A stretch of DNA of 64,000 bases. It comes from Gammaproteobacteria bacterium (GTDB lineage Bacteria > Pseudomonadota > Gammaproteobacteria > Pseudomonadales > Azotimanducaceae). The position numbers were made by a program, and so were the translations under genes. Numbering within the stretch: position 1 is the stretch's first letter; every line of letters begins with the position of its first letter. Location: contig JAPPND010000013.1 in assembly GCA_028818795.1 (NCBI GenBank), positions 1-64,000 on the forward strand, in the 5' to 3' direction. The notes beneath the pieces were generated by a model. It was not told the DNA's origin. It saw only the letters and a list, made by a program, of their open reading frames with translations, and did not search any database. This document shows positions 46,597 through 56,014 of this stretch, one piece after another.

Positions 46597-46607
46597 CGGT
46601 TAGATAG
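46597..46607 (+). repeat. Boundary repeat of the transposase-relic island, left
   Basis: CGGTTAGATAG occurs here and its reverse complement CTATCTAACCG at 49410-49420. The two bracket all REP-like repeats and transposase relics. The match is 11 bp, so chance is possible. Confidence 0.4.
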
Positions 46608-46620
46608 GGATTCTCGTGAG

Positions 46621-46693
46621 GATTCCCGGACACACGCGATTTCCGTCCTACAACGTGAGGGGATTCCCGGACACATGCGATTCCGTTCCCACG
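46621..46693 (+). repeat. Two tandem REP-like units
   Basis: GATTCCCGGACACACGCGAT followed by TTCCGTCCTACA (46621-46655) and a second copy at 46661-46693. The same unit occurs at 47388-47420, 47490-47525 and, inverted, at 49075-49107 and 49329-49362. They cluster with the Y1 transposase relics, as REP sequences do with RAYT genes. Confidence 0.75.
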
Positions 46694-46859
46694 CGCCGTA
46701 GGAAATCTTCACAAGGCGATATCGGAAGGGGTTGCCATGCCATCGAGTGCCGGGGTCGCCGACGCCGGCGTCGCGGATTGAGCCGTCGTGGACGGGGCAG
46801 GTGTGGATTTCAGGGTCGGACCGGTGGGTCGGGGAAGGCTTCGGTCGAAGAGGGGGCGA

Positions 46860-47387
46860 CCCTGCCGCGCCCTGGCGCCAGGCGGGTAGGGGGTTTTCCC
46901 GAAGCTGCATGGCTCGGTCGGCGATCCAGTGCCGCAGCGCGGACTCGCTGCCGTACGCGCGTTGCCGCTTGTGTAGCGCTTTCGTCCGCGCCAGCCACCG
47001 CCTGAGCCTGTCCGGGTGTTGTCGGAAGGCGCGTTTTCCACTCCGGCCATGGTGCGGACGAGTTCGATGTACTCCGCCAACGTGACGTGGGGGCGCGGCA
47101 GCTTGGACGCCGGCCCGCGACGGCCCGCAGGGCCCGGGTCCTGCGCCGTAGGCGTCTCGGAGGGATCCGCAAGGGCCTCGTCCGTCTCGGCGTCGCATGG
47201 CAGTGCCCGGGTCCGGCCGCTCGACGTCGTCCGTCCGGCACCCGGACTCGGCTTCCTGCGGGACCGGCGTCTCCGGTGACGCGACGACGGACGGTCCGAC
47301 CACTGCGACCACACTTGCGGACGCATCCGCCGGACGACCGTCGAGGCCGGACAGTACCGGTCGCAGGTAGTCCTGCAGGGCCTAAAG
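46860..47387 (-). pseudogene. Relic of a REP-associated transposase C-terminal region, copy B
   Basis: Read on the minus strand it begins L-Q-D-Y-L-R-P-V-L-S-G-L-D-G, then P-R-P-H-V-T-L-A-E-Y-I-E-L-V and, in another frame, L-R-R-W-L-A-R-T-K-A-L-H-K-R-Q-R and W-I-A-D-R-A-M-Q-L-R-E-N. These align with the C-terminal half of copy A (47818-48976). The catalytic N-terminus is missing and frames are broken. Confidence 0.65.
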
Positions 47388-47525
47388 GAGTCCGGGACAC
47401 ACGCGAATCCGTCCTACACGAGGAGTCCGGGACACGAGGCACGGCTATCCAGGCTGGCCCGTCGAGTCGCAGGTCATTGCCCTCGCGTCAGGATTTCCGG
47501 ACACACGCGATTTCCGTCCCACACG
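47388..47525 (+). repeat. REP-like units between transposase relics
   Basis: Units at 47388-47420 (GTCCGGGACACACGCGAATC), a partial at 47422-47438, and 47490-47525 (GGATTTCCGGACACACGCGA). They separate relic B from copy A. The DNA between gives no gene. Confidence 0.7.
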
Positions 47526-47817
47526 GGCAGGGCAGGGGGCACGGGCGCCGGGCAGGAGGCAGCAGCATGTGCGTTGGCGGTCGCCCGCGGCTGCAGGGCG
47601 GCTTCCTCCAATGACTCGGGCTTGGGCGGAGACGGGCGTTCGGAACAGGGCACGGCTGGCCAGGCTGGCCGCGAGCGCAGGGGGCATTGCGCCGGCGGGC
47701 GCCGGAACGGCACGCACGGGACGTCGCCGACGACCGCGAGCGTACTTTTTCTGAGTTCTCGCGGGGTGGCCGAGGGGTTCGCCGCGCGGCGACCACGGGG
47801 CTGGCCGCGCCCCGGCC

Positions 47818-48976
47818 TCAGGCGGGCAGGGGCGTCTCCCGGAACTGCATGGTCCGGTCGGCAAGCCATCGCCGCAGCGCCGGCCCGTCGCCGAGGCGCA
47901 CTGCCGCTTGCGGAGCACCGTCGTCCTGGCCAGCCACCGGCTCAGCCCGTCCGGACGATCCGCCGACCGCCCGGCGTCCGCCTCGGCCATGGCCCCCACC
48001 AGATCGATGTAATCCGCCAAAGTGAAGTGGGGACGCGGTCGCCGGCGCGGCCGCGCGGGGCCGGCCTCCTCCGGGCCCGGTACGGGGCCGGATGATTCCT
48101 CGGGGGATGCCGCTTCGGGCGCTTCGGTCTCGACAGGGCCGGAATCGTCCTGCGCGGCGTCCTCCCGGTCGCCTTCGGGCGGGCTCCCGGAGGCGACGTC
48201 CGACAGATCGAACGTCAGCGTTTCGCCGCCGACGCGGGCCTCGACCGCGACGACCGCGCGCGGCGGCGATTCGGCGGCCGCGGACCATCCGTCCAGGCCG
48301 GACACGACCGGCCGCAGGTAGTCGGCCAGCGCCTCGGCGCTGTTCACCTGCAGGCGCTCGCGAATGGACGTGTCGCGGATGTCCTCGATGCGCCCGGCCA
48401 GTTCCGCCCGCACCGGGTTGAGGTCGACGTACGCCATGGCGGCGATCAGCGCCTCCTCGGTCAAGAGCGCGCCCGAGTAGAAGCGCTGCTCGAAGAAGTG
48501 CCCGGTGCGGTCGTCCTCGAGGTTGGCGCGCCGGGCGACGGGCTGTTTGAGGTGCTTCATGAAGTGCGACATGGATCCCAGCGTGCAGCGGGCGCGCGCC
48601 ACGCGGTTCGGGTCGCCCAGCATGAGTTCGTGGCGTTCGGGCTTGAGTTCCTCGACCACGGTGCCCGCTCGGTCGGCGGGAACGCCTCGAACCACCGCCG
48701 CGCCACCTCCTCGTCGTTCCAGTCGCGGTGGGCGAGCGGATCGTGGCGCAGCACCAGGTGGAAGTGGTTGCTGAGCACCGTGTACGAGTAGATGTCGACG
48801 GCGAAAAAGAGCGCCAGCTGCCTCATTCGCTCGACGAGCCAGGTTCGGCGGTGGGAGTAGTCGCGGCCGTCGTGCTCGTCGACGCCGCACAGGAAGGCGC
48901 GGCGGACGCAACGCGACACCAGGTGGTAGTCGCATTCGTTGACGGGATCGACCAGCAGATGTCGCGGGGTTGCCAT
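47818..48976 (-). pseudogene. REP-associated Y1 (HUH) transposase, frameshifted, copy A
   Basis: The gene starts at the ATG at 48976 (M-A-T-P-R-H-L). It has the HUH motif H-F-H-L-V-L-R-H near residue 80 and the nucleophile Tyr in A-Y-V-D-L-N-P-V-R-A-E-L. A one-base frameshift lies near 48665 (after F-P-P-T-E-R-A), and a second near 47900. The acidic linker and C-terminal H-F-T-L-A-D-Y-I-D-L-V domain match RAYT-type TnpA. The stop is probably at 47818. The protein as written cannot be made unless the shifts are sequencing errors. Confidence 0.8.
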
Positions 48977-49074
48977 GCGCAAATGATCCCGCAAGCGGAA
49001 CCGGAGCCGATACAGCCGTTTGCCATAGTTGCCGTAAGAAACGGCTTCGGATCTACGTACGATCCTGCCCAGCG

Positions 49075-49107
49075 GCGTGTGGGACCGGAGTCGCGTGTGT
49101 CCTGAAT
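49075..49107 (-). repeat. REP-like unit, inverted
   Basis: GTGTGGGACCGGAGTCGCGT followed by GTGTCCTGAATCC, the reverse complement of the units near 46.6 kb with a few changes. It lies just upstream of the copy A start and downstream of relic C. Confidence 0.6.
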
Positions 49108-49129
49108 CCTGATCTTGGCGGCGCATTTC

Positions 49130-49290
49130 GCCGGACGGCCGTCGAGACCGGACAGCGCCGGTCACTGGTAAGTCCTCCAGCAAGCGGTCCCGGATGGACG
49201 TGTCGCGGATCTCTTCGATCCACTCCGCCAGCTCCGCCCGCACCGGGTTGAGGTCGACGTACGTCATCGCGGCGATAAACGCCTATAAGA
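49130..49290 (-). pseudogene. Relic of a Y1 transposase, copy C
   Basis: On the minus strand: M-T-Y-V-D-L-N-P-V-R-A-E-L-A-E-W-I-E-E-I-R-D then S-I-R-D-R-L-L, matching the Tyr-motif part of copy A (A-Y-V-D-L-N-P-V-R-A-E-L-A-G-R-I-E-D-I-R-D). Only this segment remains. Confidence 0.75.
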
Positions 49291-49328
49291 GACCACCTCG
49301 GATCTCCGTCCGGTTCTTGCCCGATGCC

Positions 49329-49362
49329 GTGTAGGACCGGCGTCGTGTGTGTTCTTTATCCC
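49329..49362 (-). repeat. REP-like unit, inverted
   Basis: GTGTAGGACCGGCGTCGTGT then GTGTTCTTTATCC, a diverged inverted copy of the units near 46.6 kb, at the right edge of the relic island. Confidence 0.5.
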
Positions 49363-49409
49363 GTGTGTATCCCAGTCCGGGACTACGCTGTCGCTGAACC
49401 GTGCGCTGT

Positions 49410-49979
49410 CTATCTAACCGAATCGGCAACGGGCGACTGGGAGTTTTGGGGCGTTCTGCGCCAACCGGCGGCACGTTGATCGGCCACCGCCTCGAGGGCG
49501 GCTTCGACGTCGTAGCCCCTGGCAAGCATCGATGCCATCGCTTGGTGGGCGTAGAGTGTCTCGCGGGGCGCGCCGGATAGCATGCGCCAGTCGCGCTTGT
49601 GCGCGGTCACGGGCCATTCCTGGCGGCAGGCCCCGATGTAGTCGTCGGTACTGGCGATCAGGCCGTAGGCGATGGAAAAGAGAATCCACGAACCGCGCGA
49701 GACCTGCCCCGGTTTCGCGGTGCGCAGCGCAAGCACCCAGAGGTCATGTTGAACATCGGTTCGCGTGTAGGCGATATCGTCGTCGGTGCCGAAGTCCATG
49801 ACCGACCAGAGATAGCGGCGGGCGTTGCGGAGGATTGTCCACGGGGGGCCGTTCCACCAGACTCGTTCCGCGATGGTCTGCCGCTCGCTCGTGAGGGCGA
49901 GCGGATGCTCCACGGACGGGATCGGAGTCCCCCGCCAACGCTTGAGATCGGGGCGCGGATCGTAGCCCAGCGGATTCAC
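49410..49979 (-). CDS. Hypothetical protein, partner of the AbiEii-like gene
   Basis: A 189-residue soluble protein. The GTG at 49979 overlaps the upstream stop as GTGA. Visible features: R-P-D-L-K-R-W-R-G, A-E-R-V-W-W-N-G-P-P-W, and a helical C-terminal half with W-I-L-F-S-I-A-Y-G-L-I and L-Y-A-H-Q-A-M-A-S-M-L-A-R-G-Y-D. I recognise no family. Coupling to a nucleotidyltransferase-like gene makes it a candidate antitoxin or second subunit. Its stop TAG lies in the 11-bp island boundary repeat. Confidence 0.6.
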   Translation of the reverse strand: MNPLGYDPRPDLKRWRGTPIPSVEHPLALTSERQTIAERVWWNGPPWTILRNARRYLWSVMDFGTDDDIAYTRTDVQHDLWVLALRTAKPGQVSRGSWILFSIAYGLIASTDDYIGACRQEWPVTAHKRDWRMLSGAPRETLYAHQAMASMLARGYDVEAALEAVADQRAAGWRRTPQNSQSPVADSVR

Positions 49980-50623
49980 TCGGCGGCACCTGATGGACGG
50001 AGCAGTCGTGCCGCGAAGCTGCGGATGGTTTCGTGGTCGCGGTGCCCCAGGTCGATGCTGACATGCCTCGGAATGCCCGATAGCAGTCGAGCGACGTCGA
50101 TGGAACGGGACCGGTCCTGACCAGGCAGGATTCCGGCGGCGAGTGTCGCTTCGCATGGCCAGGCGCGAATGGACTCGGCCAGATCCACGTAGTCGCGCAG
50201 TTCGTCGCGCCCGACGAGCGCCCACAGTTTCGACGCCAAGAGGTCGACTGGGTGTGCGACGGCCACGCCATTGGGTGCTGCAAGCGGCTCTCGGGACGGC
50301 TCGGCAAACAGCCGCCCGGTCTCGAGGAACGTCACGGCGACGGACCGGCGGTGCCCGGCGATCTCGGCATCGACCATGCCCGTGCCGCCGACGGCGTTCT
50401 CGACCTCGAAATAGGGGATCGCGTTGACGAAGTCCAGATCGACAATCCCGGGGATGGGCGTGACGAAGTCGAAGTCGGTCGATGCGCGGTGGTTTCTGTA
50501 AAGCGCCAGCGCAGTGCCGCCGTAAAGCCTTAGATCGCCCGGCATGGGACCAAGGCCGTCCCAGACGAGGCGCATGTCGGCGTCCATGAAGTCGGTGTGG
50601 ATGGGCGTTTCGGCGACGGCCAT
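49976..50623 (-). CDS. AbiEii/AbiGii-like nucleotidyltransferase (type IV toxin-like)
   Basis: A 215-residue protein. The nucleotidyltransferase signature is L-Y-G-G-T-A-L-A-L (33-41) with the metal pair Asp50 and Asp52 (T-D-F-D-F). Further family sequence: V-A-H-P-V-D-L-L-A-S-K-L-W-A-L near residue 125 and D-Y-V-D-L-A. AbiEii toxins block growth by modifying tRNA; whether this one does is unknown. The gene precedes, rather than follows, its overlapping partner, unlike classic AbiEi-AbiEii. Confidence 0.78.
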   Translation of the reverse strand: MAVAETPIHTDFMDADMRLVWDGLGPMPGDLRLYGGTALALYRNHRASTDFDFVTPIPGIVDLDFVNAIPYFEVENAVGGTGMVDAEIAGHRRSVAVTFLETGRLFAEPSREPLAAPNGVAVAHPVDLLASKLWALVGRDELRDYVDLAESIRAWPCEATLAAGILPGQDRSRSIDVARLLSGIPRHVSIDLGHRDHETIRSFAARLLRPSGAAE

Positions 50624-50646
50624 TCCGGGATTATGTCATTCAGGAC

Positions 50647-50664
50647 GCTCGTGTAGCCACGAGC
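50647..50664. terminator. Hairpin after rplQ, possible terminator
   Basis: GCTCGTG-TAGC-CACGAGC, a 7-bp stem with a 4-base loop, 26 bases after rplQ on the minus strand. No T-tract follows, so a factor-independent terminator is doubtful. Confidence 0.35.
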
Positions 50665-50672
50665 CGCGCTCG

Positions 50673-50692
50673 GCTACCCGCGAGACGCGCTA
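50673..50692 (-). repeat. TAG-linked short repeat at the end of rplQ
   Basis: On the minus strand TAGCGCGTCTCGCGGGTAGC, where TAG is the rplQ stop. The same 18 bases follow the rpsE stop near 56.06 kb, and a close copy lies at 145. Confidence 0.75.
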
Positions 50693-51085
50693 ATCCTCTT
50701 CCTCGAGATCCTCGTCGTCGTCCTCGAGTTCCCGGCCAACCAGTTCGATGTAGGCCATCGGCGCGGCGTCACCCTGACGGAAACCGGCCCTCAAGATCCG
50801 CGTATAGCCGCCGGGTCGGTCCTCGTAGCGGGGTCCGAGTTCCGAGAAAAGTTTGCCGACGGCTGCCTTGTTGCGCAGCCGGCTAAAGGCGAGGCGACGA
50901 TTGGCGACGCTGTCGTTCTTGGCGAGGGTGATCAAGGGCTCGGCGACACGCCGAAGCTCCTTCGCCTTGGGCACGGTGGTCTTGATGACCTCGTGCTCGA
51001 ACAGCGAGGCGGACATGTTGGCGAACATGGCCTTGCGGTGGGCGCTCGTCCGGTTTAGTCGACGCCCGCTCTTGCGATGTCTCAC
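50690..51085 (-). CDS. rplQ: 50S ribosomal protein L17
   Basis: 131 residues, near the E. coli 127. Start [17 protein letters not shown] is canonical. It ends in a long acidic tail ([13 protein letters not shown]), which many lineages lack. Last gene of the alpha operon, 45 bases after rpoA. The TAG stop is shared with a short repeat. Confidence 0.97.
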   Translation of the reverse strand: MRHRKSGRRLNRTSAHRKAMFANMSASLFEHEVIKTTVPKAKELRRVAEPLITLAKNDSVANRRLAFSRLRNKAAVGKLFSELGPRYEDRPGGYTRILRAGFRQGDAAPMAYIELVGRELEDDDEDLEEED

Positions 51086-51130
51086 CCTAGTCTCCTCGAC
51101 CGTCCATCACGACGTGCCACTACGCGGCCG

Positions 51131-52123
51131 TTAGGCCGCGCCGTCGCGAAGGCTCGCCGGCGGCCACTTCTCGATCCGCATGCCAAGACCAAGACCCCGG
51201 GAGGCGAGGACATCCTTGATCTCGGTCAAGGACTTGCGGCCCAGGTTGGGCGTCTTCAGCAACTCCACCTCGGTACGCTGGATCAGATCCCCGATGTAGT
51301 AGATGTGTTCCGCCTTTAGGCAGTTGGCCGAGCGCACGGTCAGTTCGAGATCGTCGACGGGACGCAGCAGGATCGGATCCACCTCGTCCTTTTCTTCCTC
51401 GACGGTTGCCTCGCCTTCCTTGTCGAAGTCGACGAACACCGCCAGTTGCTGCTGCAGGATCGTGGCGGCGCGACGGATGGCCTGCTCCGGGTTGATCGTA
51501 CCGTTGGACTCGATGTCGAGAACCAGCTTGTCGAGGTCGGTTCGCTGTTCGACGCGAGCGCTTTCGACCGTGTAGGCGACCCGCCGCATCGGGCTGTAGC
51601 TCGCATCGAGGCGAAGCACACCGATCGGCCGGGATTCCTCTTCCTCTTCGGTCTTGTATTCCACGGGCTGGTAGCCACGTCCCCGGGTGACCTTCGCTTC
51701 CAACTCGATGCTGCCGTTCTCGTTCAGCGTGCAGATGACGTGATCCGGATTCGCGATTTCCACGTCGCCGGTGAGTTGGAAGTCGCCCGCCGTGACTTCA
51801 CCGGCACCGCTTCTGGACAGTCGAATGGTCGCGGCGTCGCCCCCGGGCAAGCGAACGGCGACGCCCTTCAAGTTCAGCAGGATGTCGATCACATCCTCCT
51901 GCACACCGTCCATGGCGGTGTATTCGTGCTCCACGCCGCGGATCTGCACTTCCGTGATCGCCGCGCCAGGCATGGACGACAGCAGGATGCGCCGCAGGGT
52001 GTTGCCCAAGGTGTGGCCGAAACCGCGCTCAAGGGGTTCCAGCGTCACCCGGGCGTGGGTGTCGGTCACCTCGTCGACGTCGATGTGTCGAGGAGTGAGA
52101 AACTCGGTTGCCGACTGTGGCAT
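51131..52123 (-). CDS. rpoA: DNA-directed RNA polymerase subunit alpha
   Basis: 330 residues, one more than in E. coli. The N-terminal dimerisation domain occupies about 1-235 and a short linker with [13 protein letters not shown] joins it to the C-terminal domain (about 250-330) with the DNA- and activator-contact sequence R-S-A-N-C-L-K and the helix [11 protein letters not shown]. It lies between rpsD and rplQ. Confidence 0.98.
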   Translation of the reverse strand: MPQSATEFLTPRHIDVDEVTDTHARVTLEPLERGFGHTLGNTLRRILLSSMPGAAITEVQIRGVEHEYTAMDGVQEDVIDILLNLKGVAVRLPGGDAATIRLSRSGAGEVTAGDFQLTGDVEIANPDHVICTLNENGSIELEAKVTRGRGYQPVEYKTEEEEESRPIGVLRLDASYSPMRRVAYTVESARVEQRTDLDKLVLDIESNGTINPEQAIRRAATILQQQLAVFVDFDKEGEATVEEEKDEVDPILLRPVDDLELTVRSANCLKAEHIYYIGDLIQRTEVELLKTPNLGRKSLTEIKDVLASRGLGLGMRIEKWPPASLRDGAA

Positions 52124-52145
52124 GGATTTCCTCCGGGAAGAACGG

Positions 52146-52769
52146 TTACTTGGAGTACAACTCGACGATCAGGTTCTCGTTGATCTCGCTCGGCAACTCG
52201 GAACGGTCGGGATCGCGCTTGTAGACCCCTTCCATCTTGTCGGGGTCGACGTCGATCCACTCGACCACGCCGCGTTGGCTGGCAAGTTCGAGCGCCTGTC
52301 GTATTCTGAGTTGGGTTCGCTTGGTTTCGCGAACAGCGACGGTGTCTTCGGGCAGCACCTGGTAGGACGGAATGTTGACCACGGAACCGTTGACCTCGAT
52401 GGCCCGATGCGAAACCAGTTGGCGGCTCTCGGCGCGCGTGCAGCCGTAGCCCATCCGGTAGACGACGTTGTCCAGCCGGCGCTCGAGGAGGCGCAGCAGG
52501 TTCTCGCCGGTGGCGCCCTTTTGTCGATCCGCCCGCTTGTAGTAGTTGCGGAACTGCTTCTCCAGCACGCCGTAGAAACGGCGCACCTTCTGCTTCTCCC
52601 TGAGCTGTACGGCGAAGTCCTTGACCTTCGCCCGGCGGGCGGAGCCATGCTGGCCGGGGATGGTGTCTGCCCGGCACTTGGAGTCAAGCGGCCGAATCCC
52701 GCTCTTCAGGAACAGGTCGGTACCCTCGCGGCGCGAGAGCTTCAGTTTCGGTCCTAGGTATCTGGCCAT
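52146..52769 (-). CDS. rpsD: 30S ribosomal protein S4
   Basis: 207 residues (E. coli 206). Start [20 protein letters not shown]4 RNA-binding domain at about 95-160 ([11 protein letters not shown]). Assembly-initiating 16S binder and, in E. coli, the repressor of this operon. Located between rpsK and rpoA. No zinc Cys motif at the N-terminus. Confidence 0.98.
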   Translation of the reverse strand: MARYLGPKLKLSRREGTDLFLKSGIRPLDSKCRADTIPGQHGSARRAKVKDFAVQLREKQKVRRFYGVLEKQFRNYYKRADRQKGATGENLLRLLERRLDNVVYRMGYGCTRAESRQLVSHRAIEVNGSVVNIPSYQVLPEDTVAVRETKRTQLRIRQALELASQRGVVEWIDVDPDKMEGVYKRDPDRSELPSEINENLIVELYSK

Positions 52770-52772
52770 CTG

Positions 52773-53165
52773 TCACACCCGCCGACGTTTCGGAGGACGG
52801 CAGCCGTTGTGGGGAATCGGCGTCACATCCGAGATGCTGTTGATCTTCAACCCGGCGGCGTTCATCGCGCGAACCGCCGACTCGCGTCCAGGACCGGGCC
52901 CCTTGACGAACACGTCGACGCTTTTCATGCCGTACTGTTCCATGGCGTTGGTCGCCGCGCGTTCCGACGCCACCTGCGCGGCGAACGGCGTGCTCTTCCT
53001 GGAGCCCCGGTACCCGGACCCGCCGGCCGTAGCCCAGCACAGCGCATTGCCCTGCCGGTCGGTGATGGTGATGATCGTGTTGTTGAACGAGGCGTGCACG
53101 TGCGCCACGCCATCCGTGACAATGCGTCGGCCCTTGCGGCTCCTCGTTGTCGTTGCTGTCGCCAT
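52773..53165 (-). CDS. rpsK: 30S ribosomal protein S11
   Basis: 130 residues. The ATG at 53165 begins [12 protein letters not shown] and [15 protein letters not shown]; the end [10 protein letters not shown] is the invariant tail. A longer frame 5' would overlap rpsM and is not used. Stop is 3 bases before the rpsD start. Confidence 0.98.
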   Translation of the reverse strand: MATATTTRSRKGRRIVTDGVAHVHASFNNTIITITDRQGNALCWATAGGSGYRGSRKSTPFAAQVASERAATNAMEQYGMKSVDVFVKGPGPGRESAVRAMNAAGLKINSISDVTPIPHNGCRPPKRRRV

Positions 53166-53203
53166 GTTGGCTTGTTCCGTCTCCCTTGCTTGGCTTGTGC
53201 CGG

Positions 53204-53560
53204 CTATTTCCTGATCAAGCGGGGCGGACCCTTCCGGGTGCGCGCATTGGTGTGGGTACGCTGACCGTTGACGGGCAAGCCCCGGCGATGCCGCATGCCC
53301 CGAGAGCAGCCTAGGTCCATCAGCCGTTTGACATTCAATTGGTTTTCGCGGCGGAGATCCCCTTCGATGGTCAGCTTGGAGACTTCCGCGCGCAGCTTGT
53401 CGAGGTCGTCTTCCGCGAGTTCGCCGATCCGTGCACTTGGGTTCACACCGACTGCGGCGCACATCTTGCGCGCGCTCGAACGACCGACGCCGTAGATGTA
53501 GGTGAGAGAAATCTCCGCGTGTTTGTTGTCCGGGATGTTGATGCCCGCGATTCGTGCCAC
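53204..53560 (-). CDS. rpsM: 30S ribosomal protein S13
   Basis: 118 residues, the E. coli length. Canonical start [10 protein letters not shown] and basic end [14 protein letters not shown]. First gene of the alpha operon; the 64-base gap to rpmJ may hold the S4-binding leader, but I cannot draw the pseudoknot with confidence. Confidence 0.98.
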   Translation of the reverse strand: MARIAGINIPDNKHAEISLTYIYGVGRSSARKMCAAVGVNPSARIGELAEDDLDKLRAEVSKLTIEGDLRRENQLNVKRLMDLGCSRGMRHRRGLPVNGQRTHTNARTRKGPPRLIRK

Positions 53561-53624
53561 TCTTTACTCCTGCCTCTCCTGCCTTCCTGGGGTCCGACGT
53601 TCAGCCGCCGTGTTCCGGCCGCGC

Positions 53625-53741
53625 TCAACCCTGGCGCTGCTTGTGCCGGGGCTCGGTGCGACAAATGACGCGCACGACACCTTTGCGCCGAACGATCTTG
53701 CAGTTGCGGCAGATTTTCTTGACCGATGCCCTGACTTTCAT
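53625..53741 (-). CDS. rpmJ: 50S ribosomal protein L36
   Basis: A 38-residue protein: [15 protein letters not shown] then [12 protein letters not shown] and [11 protein letters not shown]. Cys11, Cys14, Cys27 and His33 form the zinc site, so this is the zinc-binding (C+) type. It stands between secY and rpsM in the normal order. Confidence 0.97.
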   Translation of the reverse strand: MKVRASVKKICRNCKIVRRKGVVRVICRTEPRHKQRQG

Positions 53742-53792
53742 TGTACATCTCCCCTTTGAGCCGCCTAAGTCGGAGCCCGAGGTTGCCTTCTC

Positions 53793-55166
53793 CTACCTTC
53801 GCCGCTGCGGGACCGAGCTGCCGCGCCGACCGGTCCTCGCGCGTCCGCCGCGCCCGTAGCTGCGCAGGTTCGACTTCTCCATGAGCTTCGCGTATTGGCT
53901 CGACATCATGTGTTCCTGGACCTGCGACATGAAGTCCATGGACACGACCACCACGATCAGGAGCGCCGTGCCGCCCAACTGCAGGGTGATGTTGAAGAAC
54001 ACCACCATGAACTCCGGCAACAGGCAGACCACGGTGACGTAGATCGAGCCGAAGAACGTCAACCGGGTGATCACGTCGTCCAAGTAGTCGGCCGTTTGGC
54101 GACCGGGCCGGATACCGGGAATGTAGGCGCCTTGGCGCTTCAGGTCGTCGGCAAGCTCCTTCGGGTCGCGCATGAGCGCGGTGTAGAAGAAGCTGAAGAA
54201 AATGATACCGCCGGCGAACAACAGGATATAGAGCGGTTGCCCCGGCGACAGGACCAGCGCCACGTCCTGCAGCCAGGACATGTTGGGCGCCTGTCCGAAC
54301 CACTGGGCCATCGACGCCGGCGCGAGCAGCAGGCTCGAAGCGAAGATCGCGGGGATCACACCGGCCATGTTGATCTTGAAGGGCAGGGGATGGCTCTGCG
54401 GCTGGTACATGCGCCGGCCCTGTTGGCGGCGCGCGTAGTTGACCGTGATTCGGCGTTGGCCGCTCTCCACGAAGACGACGAAACCGACGATGGCGATGCC
54501 GACGGCCGCGATGGCGCCTAGCAGCAGGATGTGGATGTCGCCTTGTCGCGCCGCTTCGAAGGACTGGCCGACGGCCCCGGGGAAACCCGAGACGATGCCC
54601 GCGAAGATCAAAAGCGATATGCCGTTGCCGACGCCGCGCTCGTTGATCTGCTCGCCGAGCCACATCATGAACAGGGCGCCTGTCACCAGGGTAACGATGG
54701 CCACCAGGTAGAAGTCCCAGGATGCGCTGAACGCAAGACCCTGTCCGGCGAGAGTGCCGGTCAGTGCCGAACCCTGGATGAGGGCGATCAACAACGTGCC
54801 GTAGCGGGTGTACTTGGTGATCTTGCGCCGCCCCGCCTGGCCTTCCTTGCGCAACTGGTTGAGCGTCGGATACATCATCGTCAAAAGGTTCATGATGATG
54901 CTGGACGTGATGTAGGGCATGACCCCGAGCGCGAGGATGCTCATCCGCTCCAGCGCCCCGCCCGAGAACATGTTGAAGATGTCGAGGATGCCGCCCTGGT
55001 TCGCATCGAACAGGTTGCGGAGCTGGTCGGGGTTGATGCCGGGCACCGGGATGTGAGTGCCGATCCGGTACACCAGGAGAGCGAACAGGACGAACAGTAG
55101 CCGCGATCGCAGCTCGGACAGTCCCCCGCTCCTTGCTCCCGTGATGGCCGGCGCCGCAGTTGCCAC
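53793..55166 (-). CDS. secY: Protein translocase subunit SecY
   Basis: 457 residues, ten membrane spans. Characteristic sequence: R-I-G-T-H-I-P-V-P-G-I-N (after TM1), G-I-M-P-Y type A-L-G-V-M-P-Y-I-T-S-S-I (plug/TM2) and P-G-I-R-P-G-R-Q-T-A-D-Y-L-D (TM7-8 region). Basic C-terminus (G-R-R-G-S-S-V-P-Q-R-R-R). The GTG start shares its first base with the rplO stop. Confidence 0.98.
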   Translation of the reverse strand: MATAAPAITGARSGGLSELRSRLLFVLFALLVYRIGTHIPVPGINPDQLRNLFDANQGGILDIFNMFSGGALERMSILALGVMPYITSSIIMNLLTMMYPTLNQLRKEGQAGRRKITKYTRYGTLLIALIQGSALTGTLAGQGLAFSASWDFYLVAIVTLVTGALFMMWLGEQINERGVGNGISLLIFAGIVSGFPGAVGQSFEAARQGDIHILLLGAIAAVGIAIVGFVVFVESGQRRITVNYARRQQGRRMYQPQSHPLPFKINMAGVIPAIFASSLLLAPASMAQWFGQAPNMSWLQDVALVLSPGQPLYILLFAGGIIFFSFFYTALMRDPKELADDLKRQGAYIPGIRPGRQTADYLDDVITRLTFFGSIYVTVVCLLPEFMVVFFNITLQLGGTALLIVVVVSMDFMSQVQEHMMSSQYAKLMEKSNLRSYGRGGRARTGRRGSSVPQRRR

Positions 55167-55609
55167 TAGTGGGCCTTGCCCCCCGCCTTCTCGATGGCGG
55201 CCCGAGCGCCCTTGCTAACGGGCAGCCCCCGGATCTCGATCGCTCCCGAAACGGCACCGGACAGGAATACCCGGGCCCTGGCCGTGCGCTTCGACACGAT
55301 GCCGGCGGCTTTGAGCGCGTCGAGATCGACGACGCCGTCCCGAGCGGCCCTGGCAAGTTCGGATGTTCTCACCTCGGCGGTCTTCAAGGCGATGCGCGAT
55401 CGGAAGCCGAACGCCGGTATACGCTTCTGGAGAGGCAGTTGCCCGCCTTCGAAGCCCGGTCGCACGTTGCCGCCGGAGCGCGACCGCTGACCCTTGTGGC
55501 CTCGACCGGCGGTCTTGCCGCCACCGGCCGCGATGCCGCGGCCTACGCGTTTCTTCGGCTGCTTGCTGCCGGGCGCGGGGCCGATGTTGTTCAGCCGGGT
55601 CGTCATCAT
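55166..55609 (-). CDS. rplO: 50S ribosomal protein L15
   Basis: 147 residues (E. coli 144). Glycine-rich N-terminus with [19 protein letters not shown] and G-F-E-G-G-Q-L-P-L, then the L15 end [11 protein letters not shown]. The ATG overlaps rpmD (ATGA, 4 bases); an extra Met precedes the usual start. Confidence 0.98.
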   Translation of the reverse strand: MMTTRLNNIGPAPGSKQPKKRVGRGIAAGGGKTAGRGHKGQRSRSGGNVRPGFEGGQLPLQKRIPAFGFRSRIALKTAEVRTSELARAARDGVVDLDALKAAGIVSKRTARARVFLSGAVSGAIEIRGLPVSKGARAAIEKAGGKAH

Positions 55610-55791
55610 CCGTTCTCCACCTCGAGAAGATACGCGACCTTGTCGATCATGCCGCGCACTGCGGGCGTATCCTCCAGTTCGCTGACGGATCCCACCCGAC
55701 GCAGACCGAGCCCCGCCACGCAGGCACGGTGCTTGGGGAGTCGACCCGAAGGCGACTTCACGAGTTTGATCTTCACGGACTTCTTCGCCAC
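55606..55791 (-). CDS. rpmD: 50S ribosomal protein L30
   Basis: 61 residues. Start [23 protein letters not shown] central motif; [11 protein letters not shown] near the end. It would normally follow rpsE within a few bases. Here 266 bases of repeat-laden DNA lie between. Confidence 0.97.
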   Translation of the reverse strand: MAKKSVKIKLVKSPSGRLPKHRACVAGLGLRRVGSVSELEDTPAVRGMIDKVAYLLEVENG

Positions 55792-55852
55792 GTTGCTAAG
55801 CCTGCGCTGCTAGATTCCTTGAGCAGGTCCCACCTGCACTTGAGCAGGGTTC

Positions 55853-55929
55853 GTAGGGGCGGGGCTTGTCCCCGCCCGTGCCGCTCGCAACGGCGGATTC
55901 GCTCGGGACGGGACAAGCCCGTCCCCTAC
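55853..55929. mobile_element. MITE-like repeat element with GTAGGGG ends, copy E5, inside the spc operon
   Basis: 77 bases from GTAGGGGCGGGGCTTGTCCC to GGACAAGCCCGTCCCCTAC. Both ends carry their own hairpin (GGGGCTTGTCCCC and GGGACAAGCCC). It lies between rpsE and rpmD, a place where ribosomal operons normally have only a few bases. The remaining gap sequence on either side gives no gene. Confidence 0.85.
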
Positions 55930-56014
55930 GGCTCGTCGGTCTGAGGCGGGGCCTCGCTGGATTCCTTGGGCGCCCTTGATGCAAATGGGTAGCTGCATAA
56001 TTCTGCTCCTTGAC

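Noticed and set aside
53561-53624. S4-binding pseudoknot leader of the alpha operon
   Set aside because: The gap is the right place, but I could not draw the required helices by eye.
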